From Sabulitectum sp964571965 (GTDB lineage Bacteria > Fermentibacterota > Fermentibacteria > Fermentibacterales > JCC-6): a stretch of 26,753 nucleotides of DNA. The notes beneath the pieces were generated by a model that ran no database searches, was not told the origin of the DNA, and saw nothing but the letters and a program-made list of their open reading frames with translations. The DNA lies in assembly GCA_964571965.1 (NCBI GenBank), contig CAZNFQ010000026.1, positions 1-26,753 of the forward strand, in the 5' to 3' direction. Below are positions 1 to 6,912 of the stretch, in pieces (the stretch's first letter is position 1; each line of letters begins with the position of its first letter). The translations under genes and the position numbers were made by a program.

Positions 1-2
1 CC

Positions 3-998
3 TACGATCCCCATGAACCGGGTGTACCGGTCCTTGATGCCATAGGTTCAGTTACACCTCCCTTTACAGTGGACTGGAGCGATGCTTCAGACGCAGACTA
101 CTACACCCTCCAGAGACTGGACGGCTATCAGGTGCTTCTTGACGATACAGGAGACAGCGGTCCCTTCGACAGGGTCAACTGGATCATGACCTCTGCCCAG
201 TATCACAGTTCACCCCAGTGCTATGTTTCCAACGGCACCGGCTCAATGACCTGGCAGGAAACCGTAACGGTTCCCGCAGGCGGTGGAGCAAGGATAAGCT
301 TCTGGTCCATGCAGAACATCACTCCTGAGAGTTATCAGGGTGCTTTCTCATACAGCCCCGACGCCGGGGCCAACTGGTACTACCTGCAGACCTTCGGCAG
401 GAATGACATGAACTGGCGTTTCAATGTGCACGAACTGGACGAGTTCCAGGGTGAAACACTGATGTTCCGCTGGGAGAGCTATGGAAGCAGCTCATCCTGC
501 AAACTCTATATAGACGACATCAAACTGGATGTATGGGATTCCAACTCCATTCAGGCAGACGATATCGCATCTTCCCAGTACACGGTTACCGGAGTTGCCG
601 ACGGCGAGCACTGGTTCCGTGTATGGGCAGTGGATGATTCCTTCGGACCTGGATGGCCTTCAGAGCCTGTGCAGGCCATGGTCAGCGGGTCTTCAGCAGA
701 GGACTTTTCAGAGGGGGTTTCCCCGGCGGTATCCTCAATGGGCATAGTCACTCCCAACCCGGTTACCGGCGCTGCGGTGATCCCTGTTTCCATTGCCCCA
801 TGTGATCTTGGCACAGCATCACTGACGGTTTTCGATCTTTCCGGAAGAACCGTTGCTGATCTTTCTTCATCGCTGACTGACAGCGGTTTTGCCAACGTTC
901 TCTGGAACACCGCAGGCGTGCCTTCAGGGGTTCACTTCGTGAGACTTGAAACCGGCTCCGGAGTTGCAACCTCAAGAGTAATCGTAGCAGGGGAATAG
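3..998 (+). CDS. Secreted multidomain protein, C-terminal part, with FlgD/T9SS-like sorting domain (5' end outside window)
   Basis: The reading frame is open from base 3, so the real start lies upstream and only about the last 331 residues are visible. In order I see: the start of a fibronectin-III-like domain (PPFTVDWSDASDADYYTLQR); a MAM/jelly-roll-like segment of about 120 residues ending in KLYIDDIKLD; the return of an Fn3-type ending (GEHWFRVWAVDDS, WPSEPVQA); and a C-terminal module with NPV, SLTVFDLSGRTV and PSGVHFVRLE, which resembles the FlgD-like Ig or T9SS type A sorting domain. Proteins of this build are exported and are usually peptidases or adhesins, but the catalytic part, if any, is outside the window. 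It ends 29 bases before the zinc-ribbon gene at 1028. The domain reading rests on motifs only; the sorting domain is the firmest part. Confidence 0.8.
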   Translation, partial: YDPHEPGVPVLDAIGSVTPPFTVDWSDASDADYYTLQRLDGYQVLLDDTGDSGPFDRVNWIMTSAQYHSSPQCYVSNGTGSMTWQETVTVPAGGGARISFWSMQNITPESYQGAFSYSPDAGANWYYLQTFGRNDMNWRFNVHELDEFQGETLMFRWESYGSSSSCKLYIDDIKLDVWDSNSIQADDIASSQYTVTGVADGEHWFRVWAVDDSFGPGWPSEPVQAMVSGSSAEDFSEGVSPAVSSMGIVTPNPVTGAAVIPVSIAPCDLGTASLTVFDLSGRTVADLSSSLTDSGFANVLWNTAGVPSGVHFVRLETGSGVATSRVIVAGE

Positions 999-1027
999 CA
1001 CGTTAAATTGACGGGGAGGATTCCAGG

Positions 1028-1672
1028 GTGAAAGTTAAATGCACACAGTGTGGAGCTTTCATCGCTGTAACCTCCCCGGATGCATATGCCAACTGCTCCT
1101 ACTGCGGAGCAAGGGCCATAATTAAGGGTTTTACAGGTCAAAGCTATCTTCACCGTCCGGTTCTTTCGGAACAGGATGCCATTCGGCTTTTCCCTGTGGG
1201 TGAGGTTGCTTCTGCATCCATCTACTGGTTTCCCTACGATCCCGAGGATCTTTCATCAGTGTTTACCCAGCCCTATCCGGAGATGGAGGCCTATGTGCCT
1301 CCGGCGGCTGACAGAAGAATATGGGATGAGCAGTCAGCCCGGGGTAAAGTAATACCCGTGGACCCTGAACTGATCGGAGAGCAGGGTGTGATCTACCATC
1401 CTTTCTGGGTTCTCATTGTCTCTTCATCCGGTCAGGGATTCATAGTAGACGCGGTCAGCGGTAAGATCCCTGGCGCCAGACCCGAGCCTTCCGTGAAATT
1501 CGATCCCTTTTACTGGGCCTTCAGGGCATTCGGCCTGGGTGTTATTCCATCTCTTCTGATTTTTTTCCTTCTCAGGAACCTGTCCATATTCTGGGCTTCT
1601 GTTCTTGCAATGGCCGCCGCGGTTTATGCCCCGGATATCTGGAACAGATTGCGCAGGAAAAACCTTGAGTGA
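1028..1672 (+). CDS. Zinc-ribbon membrane protein of unknown function (first of three)
   Basis: This 214-residue protein opens with a zinc ribbon (C5, C8, C23, C26). It then has a soluble region containing YHPFW at 123-127 followed by VDAVSG at 140-145, and ends with a hydrophobic stretch at about 165-204 that can form one or two membrane helices, followed by a basic tail. The start is GTG with a good ribosome site (GGGGAGGA, 1012-1019). The next gene overlaps its end by eight bases. I do not recognise a named family. The N-terminal ribbon with C-terminal anchor suggests a cytoplasmic domain tethered to the membrane. The PFW and VD-V-G motifs recur in the next protein, so the two look related. 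Confidence 0.85.
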   Translation: MKVKCTQCGAFIAVTSPDAYANCSYCGARAIIKGFTGQSYLHRPVLSEQDAIRLFPVGEVASASIYWFPYDPEDLSSVFTQPYPEMEAYVPPAADRRIWDEQSARGKVIPVDPELIGEQGVIYHPFWVLIVSSSGQGFIVDAVSGKIPGARPEPSVKFDPFYWAFRAFGLGVIPSLLIFFLLRNLSIFWASVLAMAAAVYAPDIWNRLRRKNLE

Positions 1673-2705
1673 TCTTCTTACCCTGCAATGTCCCTCCTGC
1701 GGGGGACTTTTGAAAACAAGTGAGGGAAACACCAACACCAGGTGCTCTCACTGTGATACGCCCCTTCTGCTTCAGGGTATCGTCAAACGCTACATCATTG
1801 AATCCGAAACCGGTGCCACCGGGGTAATCCGGTCTGTAGGAAGAAAACTCGAGGAGGTTTCCAGGGGGGTTTTCAACAGGTGCAGGGTGGGGAAACCCTT
1901 TCTTTCATACGTGCCGTTCTGGCTTATTTCATGCAGGGTGGACGGTTATGTTTTCGGTGTAAAACCTGTGTACAAGGAGAGACAGATCAAAACCTTTGCC
2001 GATAACGATGGCGGAGGAGCACAGACTGCAATTGTGAGGACCATCAAGCAGAGGAAGGGTATCAGGGCAGAAGAGCACCAGATAAGCAATGAGATAGACA
2101 TGATAGTCAGTGCAGCAAATCTGGAGCCCCTGGGAATACCGTCACTGGGGAAAAACTCGCAGATGGCCCTGTCCGGAATGGTTCTGGGCAGGTCCGGTTC
2201 CAGACTTCCTCTGAAGGTATTCGACTCGGAGCATCTCCCTGCGGAAGCTCATGTGGTTGATCCGGCTGTGTCCATTGCCCAGGCCCGTCAGGAATCGGAA
2301 GAATATGTCAACAGACTCTGTGGAGGCGTGGGGGTGGGTCTTGAACAGCGTTCCATGTACCTTGCGGTAACAGGTTCCAGGGAGCGGCTTATACATTATC
2401 CCCTGTGGACGGTTGACTACTCCCTCGGGAACAGACACTTCAGAATAGTCGTTGACGGTGTAAACGGTGAAGTGCTGCGTGGAACTTTCCCGGCAGATTA
2501 TGAACACTGGAAGAAAGTTACCGGAATACTGGGAAGCATATGGGCTGGCCTGCTGCCTCTTATTCTGCTGGTTATCTTCTCTGGATTTCTTTCTGTGGGA
2601 CCGGTGCTGATGTTTTTCATCCTCTCTCTCTGGGGACTTGGAGCCGTTTCTCTGAGATTTCTGAACATGGCCGGGAAGAATGCGGGAAAGGACAGTCACC
2701 TGTGA
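1665..2705 (+). CDS. Zinc-ribbon membrane protein of unknown function (second of three)
   Basis: The chosen start is TTG 1665, in the TTGAGTGA overlap with the previous stop, preceded by AGGAAA. An ATG at 1605 is in frame but would sit deep inside the previous gene. The 346-residue product has a zinc ribbon (C9, C12, C27, C30), SYVPFW at 81-86, a central soluble region, a second related motif HYPLW at 244-248 followed by VDGVNGE at 263-269, and two hydrophobic helices at about 288-307 and 312-332. The HYPLW...VDGVNGE...membrane order matches YHPFW...VDAVSG...membrane in the preceding protein, so this looks like a longer relative with the module twice. No enzyme motif is visible. Function unknown. 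Confidence 0.82.
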   Translation: MSDLLTLQCPSCGGLLKTSEGNTNTRCSHCDTPLLLQGIVKRYIIESETGATGVIRSVGRKLEEVSRGVFNRCRVGKPFLSYVPFWLISCRVDGYVFGVKPVYKERQIKTFADNDGGGAQTAIVRTIKQRKGIRAEEHQISNEIDMIVSAANLEPLGIPSLGKNSQMALSGMVLGRSGSRLPLKVFDSEHLPAEAHVVDPAVSIAQARQESEEYVNRLCGGVGVGLEQRSMYLAVTGSRERLIHYPLWTVDYSLGNRHFRIVVDGVNGEVLRGTFPADYEHWKKVTGILGSIWAGLLPLILLVIFSGFLSVGPVLMFFILSLWGLGAVSLRFLNMAGKNAGKDSHL

Positions 2706-3391
2706 GGGTCACGAGGCTTGTATGCAGTTCATGCGGAAGCTTTCTCAGGGGGCTTGGTACCGATGTTATATTCGTCTGCGCCAACTGCGGAGCCGGCTGG
2801 CTGGGCGGGGAAACCGGTTTAAAACCCCTTCCCATACAGCAGAGGGCAAGATCCGGCGAAGGGATCCCCATGCCTTTCTGGAGGGTGAGTGCAGCGGTGC
2901 ACGTACTTAAAAGAACAGTTAGGAATGAATTCACTTCCACCATACTCAGGTTCAATAGTAAGTACGATGATGAGGTGCTTAAGGGGAAGACCCGTGAGAC
3001 GGGAGGTATCTCGGAAAGGCGGGAGTTTCTGTTCCCGGCTTTTTCGGTTAACGGACTGCCCGGGATAGGGGTCAGTCTTTCTGAAAAACTGTCTGAACTC
3101 CCTTCTGTCCTTGAAGGTTCCCGGAAGTATCCCGAGGTATGCGGCGGCTCTATTTCCCGGAAAGATGCAGAGGTCCTTGCACGCTGCGTTGCAGTGGGGC
3201 AGGAAACAGAGAAATCGGACTGGCTTGCAGAGATCCAGCTTGTGCTTTCCGCGGTCAGGAGTTCCATTGTGATCCTTCCCTGTACCCAGGAGGTGGAGAA
3301 AGTTCACATAGCTGACACAGGGGTCAGTTTTTTCAGGAGATGCGTGACGGACTGGGACCGGATAATCGAATTCTCAGCAGGAGAAGCTTGA
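2702..3391 (+). CDS. Soluble zinc-ribbon protein of unknown function (third of three)
   Basis: The chosen start is GTG 2702, which overlaps the previous stop as GTGA; an upstream in-frame ATG at 2540 would lie inside the preceding membrane-helix region. The 229-residue product starts with a zinc ribbon (C8, C11, C26, C29) and has PMPFW at 56-60, the same landmark as in the two genes before it, but no membrane segment. The remainder is a mixed, fairly polar region without a motif I can name. The overlap implies translation coupled to its neighbours, so the three products probably act together, perhaps with this one as a soluble partner of the two anchored ones. That last point is inference. 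Confidence 0.8.
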   Translation: MRVTRLVCSSCGSFLRGLGTDVIFVCANCGAGWLGGETGLKPLPIQQRARSGEGIPMPFWRVSAAVHVLKRTVRNEFTSTILRFNSKYDDEVLKGKTRETGGISERREFLFPAFSVNGLPGIGVSLSEKLSELPSVLEGSRKYPEVCGGSISRKDAEVLARCVAVGQETEKSDWLAEIQLVLSAVRSSIVILPCTQEVEKVHIADTGVSFFRRCVTDWDRIIEFSAGEA

Positions 3392-3416
3392 CCTTGGCTG
3401 TAATACATTCTAAACT
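3388..3416 (+). promoter_or_regulatory. Sigma-70-like promoter of the yebC-ruvCAB-queH operon
   Basis: TTGACC (3388-3393), a 17-base spacer and TAAACT (3411-3416) match the consensus at nine of twelve positions. The -35 overlaps the stop codon of the zinc-ribbon gene. It lies 38 bases upstream of the yebC start, in the only gap of any size before that operon. Confidence 0.5.
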
Positions 3417-3454
3417 AATCAAGTTGTTTGAACTCATAAAAAAGGAGAACACCC

Positions 3455-4180
3455 ATGTCCGGACACAATAAATGGAGCACCATAAAACACAAGAAGGGCA
3501 AGGCTGACGCCGCCAGGGGAAGGATATTCTCCAGACTTGTCAAGGAGATATCAGTGGCGGCGAGGCAGGGCGGCGGCGATCCCGAGATGAACCCGAGACT
3601 CAGGGTTGCCGTGGACACCGCCAGAAGTCAGAACATGCCCAATGACAACATCGAACGGGCAATCAAGAGGGGAACCGGCGAGCTGGAGGGGATCACCTAT
3701 GAGGAGATGGTCTACGAGGCCTACGGCCCCGGAGGTGTCGCAATAATCATAGAGGTTCTCACCGACAACAAGAACCGGTCTGCAGCAGAGATAAGACATC
3801 TTCTGACGAAGGGAGGCGGCAGCCTGGGATCGAAGAACAGCGTTGCCTATCTCTTCAGCAGGGAAGGTCAGATAACCATAGACGCGGCTTCCCATACGGA
3901 GGATGACGTTCTTGAAGCCGGTCTTGAGGCCGGTCTTGAAGATGTTCAGGTTCAGGAAGACATGATTATTGCCACATCGGCTCCCGATGACGTTTTCGAG
4001 GTGAAGAAGACCCTGGAGAAAGCGGGGATCAAGGTGGATTCCGCGGAAGTTACCAAGGTTCCCTCGAATACGGTGGTTCTCCAGGGTAAAGATGCAGAAA
4101 AGGCAATGAAGCTCCTTGAATCCCTTGAGGAACACGATGATGTTCAGGCCCTCTATTCCAACTTCGACATGGCGGAGTAA
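3455..4180 (+). CDS. yebC: YebC/PmpR (TACO1) family protein
   Basis: The 241-residue product is of standard length for the family and carries its N-terminal signature SGHNKWSTIKHKKGKADAARG, read here as SGHNKWSTIKHKK then GKADAARGRIFSRL, followed by MPNDNIERAIKRGTG and YEAYGPGGVAIIIEVLTDN. YebC-family proteins have been described as DNA-binding regulators, and more recently as ribosome-associated factors that help translation of proline-rich stretches. A strong ribosome site (AAAGGAG) precedes ATG 3455. Its place directly ahead of ruvC is the common bacterial arrangement. It is the first gene of the operon; the next start codon abuts its stop. Confidence 0.97.
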   Translation: MSGHNKWSTIKHKKGKADAARGRIFSRLVKEISVAARQGGGDPEMNPRLRVAVDTARSQNMPNDNIERAIKRGTGELEGITYEEMVYEAYGPGGVAIIIEVLTDNKNRSAAEIRHLLTKGGGSLGSKNSVAYLFSREGQITIDAASHTEDDVLEAGLEAGLEDVQVQEDMIIATSAPDDVFEVKKTLEKAGIKVDSAEVTKVPSNTVVLQGKDAEKAMKLLESLEEHDDVQALYSNFDMAE

Positions 4181-4669
4181 TTGTCCGAAAGGATAATACT
4201 GGGAGTTGACCCCGGGCTGAACATTACCGGTTTCGGGGTCATTGCAGCTTCTGGCGGTAAAGTGAGACTCATTGAAGCGGGAACCATCAGGACAGCAGCT
4301 TCAGATCCTCTGACTCCAAGACTGACCGAGCTTTACCTGGGCATTGCCAGTGTAATAGAAAGCTACGATCCTGTGGTAATGGGCCTTGAAAAGATCTACT
4401 CCCACTACAGGCATCCCACAACCGCAATAATCATGGGGCATGCCAGGGGTGTTTTGTGTCTGGCAGCCGGACTGAACGGGATCAGGGTCAAATCAATGCC
4501 TGCAAGCAGGGTAAAGAAAGCTGTTACCGGCAATGGAAGGGCAAGCAAGATACAGGTTAACGGAATGGTCCGCAGGATACTTGGAATAAAGGAGGAGCTT
4601 AAACCGGTTGATGTAAGCGATGCCCTTGCCGTAGCTCTGGCCCTCTACGAGGAGGAAAAACGTGTTTGA
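4181..4669 (+). CDS. ruvC: Holliday junction endonuclease RuvC
   Basis: RuvC cuts Holliday junctions symmetrically during recombinational repair, working with RuvAB. The 162-residue product has the four acidic catalytic positions of the family: D10 in GVDPGLNITGFGV, E70 in GLEKIY, and D144/D147 in DVSDALAVALALY. The start is TTG 4181, directly after the yebC stop, with no ATG nearby that would keep the essential first strand. The ruvA start lies within its last codons, so RuvC and RuvA are translationally coupled. Identification is firm. Confidence 0.97.
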   Translation: MSERIILGVDPGLNITGFGVIAASGGKVRLIEAGTIRTAASDPLTPRLTELYLGIASVIESYDPVVMGLEKIYSHYRHPTTAIIMGHARGVLCLAAGLNGIRVKSMPASRVKKAVTGNGRASKIQVNGMVRRILGIKEELKPVDVSDALAVALALYEEEKRV

Positions 4670-5252
4670 GAGTATAAAAGGACGTGTGAAGGGAACCGAT
4701 GGATTACAGATCATCATGGAAACAGGTCCTGTTACTCTGAGCCTTCTTGCACCCGGCTACTTCATCAGGAACGTTGTTCCCGGTGAAATGTCCCGTCTGT
4801 ATCTTCTTTTTCAGATCCTTAACGAGGGGAACCGCGGCGTTCCACTTGCGGTTGCCTTTCCCACAAGAGAAGACAGAGAGTTTTTTCAGAGGTTCATCAG
4901 TGTTTCCGGTATAGGTATAAGAGCCGCCGCAAAGGCTATGACAATACCTCCTCCGGAGCTTGCCGGGGCAATTGCCTCCGGTGATCTGGCAGTGCTTAAA
5001 TCATTGCCGGGTATAGGAACTTCAAGGGCTAAACAGATCGTAGCCAAACTGCAGGATTCCTTCAGTAAAATGGAATACGTTCAGGCAGCCTCTGTCCGTC
5101 CGGGCAGCGCAGCCGACGCAAGGGCAATTCTGGAACAGCTGGGCATTCCCGCCTCGGAAGCGTCCTCATTGGTGAACAGGGCCGTAGAGGAAACCGGTAC
5201 TGATGCCTCTCCCTCGGAAATCGTACGGGCAGCAATGAAGGCGAGGGAGTAA
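4662..5252 (+). CDS. ruvA: Holliday junction DNA helicase subunit RuvA
   Basis: RuvA is the tetrameric protein that holds the four-way junction and loads RuvB. The 196-residue product starts MFESIKGRV (the OB-fold domain), has two helix-hairpin-helix motifs (FISVSGIGIRAAAKAM and LKSLPGIGTSRAKQIV) in the middle, and a C-terminal domain III (about 147-196) that contacts RuvB. The start is GTG 4662 behind a strong GGAGGAAAAA site and overlaps ruvC by eight bases. Its N-terminal domain is more divergent than the hairpin region, which is normal for the family. Confidence 0.95.
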   Translation: MFESIKGRVKGTDGLQIIMETGPVTLSLLAPGYFIRNVVPGEMSRLYLLFQILNEGNRGVPLAVAFPTREDREFFQRFISVSGIGIRAAAKAMTIPPPELAGAIASGDLAVLKSLPGIGTSRAKQIVAKLQDSFSKMEYVQAASVRPGSAADARAILEQLGIPASEASSLVNRAVEETGTDASPSEIVRAAMKARE

Positions 5253-5253
5253 T

Positions 5254-6273
5254 ATGGCCCTGGAATCTGTTATAAGGGGAGGCGAAACCCCCGCAGAGGA
5301 GAGAGAGTTTACCTCTCTGAGGCCAAGGGATTTTTCTGAGTACATAGGCCAGAAAAGAATAATAAAGAATCTGAAAATAGCAGTACAGGCAGCGCGGGAG
5401 AGGGGGGAACCCCTTGACCACCTGCTTTTCCACGGTCCGCCGGGTCTGGGAAAGACAACATTGGCTCATGTAATTGCCGCAGAAATGGATGCCGAAATAG
5501 TTTGTACCTCAGGTCCTGCTCTGGAAAGGCCTGCAGACCTGGTAGGAATTCTAACCAACCTGTCCAGGGGGGATGTTCTTTTTATAGACGAGATACACAG
5601 GCTTCCAAGGATAGTGGAGGAATACATCTATCCTGCCATGGAAGATTTCCAGATTGACATGGTGATAGACCCGGGACCCCATGCGAGAACGGTGAAGCTC
5701 GAGCTGAGTCACTTTACCATAATCGGTGCAACTACCAGAGCAGGACTGATCACAGGTCCCCTGAGAGACCGCTTCGGATTCTCGATGCATCTTGAATTTT
5801 ACGACACGAATGAACTCTGTACGATCATTCGACGGTCAGCTGGAATACTGGAAGCCGGTATAACCGGTGAGGGATCGAATTCTGTAGCCATGCGTTCCAG
5901 AGGAACTCCCAGAATTGCCAACAGGCTTCTTAAAAGGGTTCGTGACTACGCCCAGGTGATGCGCAGAGATTCCATTGACGAAGTCACAGCCATCGAAGCC
6001 ATGGATATAAACGGTGTCGACGAGGCCGGTCTCGACCGTCTGGACAGAGACTACCTTTCAGTGATAATCAAACACTACGGAGGTGGTCCAGTTGGCGTAT
6101 CGGCAATTGCCGCAACACTTAACGAGGAGAGGGACACTTTGATAGACGTGGTGGAACCATTCCTTCTCGCCAGGGGTTTTCTGAACAGGACCAGCAGAGG
6201 CAGGATTGCCACAGGAATCGCATACCGCCATCTAGGATACACCAGAGCAGGGCAGGAGGAACTTCCCCTTTGA
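5254..6273 (+). CDS. ruvB: Holliday junction branch-migration ATPase RuvB
   Basis: RuvB is the hexameric AAA+ motor that drives branch migration. The 339-residue product has Walker A GPPGLGKTT (61-69), Walker B VLFIDE (108-113), sensor I GATTRAG (from 158), the arginine finger in GPLRDRFG (R171) and the winged-helix ending YRHLG, as in typical RuvB. It starts one base after the ruvA stop and ends overlapping queH as TTGA. All three ruv genes are contiguous and intact, so the window encodes a complete resolvasome. Confidence 0.98.
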   Translation: MALESVIRGGETPAEEREFTSLRPRDFSEYIGQKRIIKNLKIAVQAARERGEPLDHLLFHGPPGLGKTTLAHVIAAEMDAEIVCTSGPALERPADLVGILTNLSRGDVLFIDEIHRLPRIVEEYIYPAMEDFQIDMVIDPGPHARTVKLELSHFTIIGATTRAGLITGPLRDRFGFSMHLEFYDTNELCTIIRRSAGILEAGITGEGSNSVAMRSRGTPRIANRLLKRVRDYAQVMRRDSIDEVTAIEAMDINGVDEAGLDRLDRDYLSVIIKHYGGGPVGVSAIAATLNEERDTLIDVVEPFLLARGFLNRTSRGRIATGIAYRHLGYTRAGQEELPL

Positions 6274-6830
6274 GCAGGCTTATAATGCTGCACATATGCT
6301 GCGCTCCATGCGCTACTGCTGTTGTGGAAAAGCTCAGGGAAGATGATTTTGAGGTCCGGGGATATTTCTATAATCCCTCCATCCATCCGTGGAAGGAGTT
6401 TCAGAGACGGCTGAATGCTCTGGACACATGGGCATCCGATTCTGATCTTACGGTGGACTGTTTCAGGGAGTACCCTCTGGAGGATAACGTTAAAATGCTT
6501 CTTGCCGCAGAGAACAGATGCCTTGCCTGTTTTTCCGACAGGATGAACGAAACCGCTGCAGAAACTGCCCGTATGGGGCTTAAGTCTTTTACCACAACAT
6601 TGACGGTAAGCCCTTACCAGAACCGGGAACTCATCAGAAAAGCCGCAATGGCAGCTGCTGATGAATACGGAGTGGAGTATCTGCATTTCGATTTCCGGGA
6701 CCGTTATTTAAGATCCATCGAACTTTCCAGAGAGGCAGGTATATACAGACAGCCATACTGCGGATGCGTTTTCAGTGAGCGGGATCGCTACCTGAAGATA
6801 AAATCACCGGGAGAAAGCCATCCCCAATAA
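6270..6830 (+). CDS. queH: Epoxyqueuosine reductase QueH
   Basis: QueH (formerly DUF208) reduces epoxyqueuosine to queuosine in tRNA, the last step of queuosine synthesis, and replaces the cobalamin-dependent QueG. The 186-residue product shows the family Cys pattern: HICCAPC (C10, C11, C14), RCLAC (C84, C87) and the C-terminal QPYCGCVFS (C164, C166), with FTTTLTVSPY between them. C10, C11, C84 and C87 are the likely iron-sulfur ligands. The start is TTG 6270, overlapping the ruvB stop, with AGGAGGA about nine bases upstream; the ATG at 6285 is possible but has no ribosome site. It is the last gene of the ruv operon; no other queuosine gene is in the window. Confidence 0.93.
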   Translation: MSRLIMLHICCAPCATAVVEKLREDDFEVRGYFYNPSIHPWKEFQRRLNALDTWASDSDLTVDCFREYPLEDNVKMLLAAENRCLACFSDRMNETAAETARMGLKSFTTTLTVSPYQNRELIRKAAMAAADEYGVEYLHFDFRDRYLRSIELSREAGIYRQPYCGCVFSERDRYLKIKSPGESHPQ

Positions 6831-6835
6831 GGGTA

Positions 6836-6864
6836 TTGACGTTATGTTTAAAGCTGAAGATAAT
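6836..6864 (+). promoter_or_regulatory. Strong sigma-70-like promoter for the VCBS-repeat gene
   Basis: TTGACG (6836-6841), a 17-base spacer and GATAAT (6859-6864) match the consensus at ten of twelve positions. It lies just after the queH stop, and an AT-rich leader of about 40 bases runs to the GGGGGAT ribosome site before ATG 6913. The terminator after the gene suggests a single-gene transcript. Confidence 0.6.
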
Positions 6865-6912
6865 TAAGAAGATAAGTACATACGCACGTCTGAAAAATAA
6901 AGGGGGATTTTT

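Noticed and set aside
2142..3307. Long minus-strand open frames of 160-216 codons opposite the second and third zinc-ribbon genes
   Set aside because: They mirror the plus-strand coding frames, lack ribosome sites, have low-complexity Ser/Pro-rich translations and no recognisable motif.
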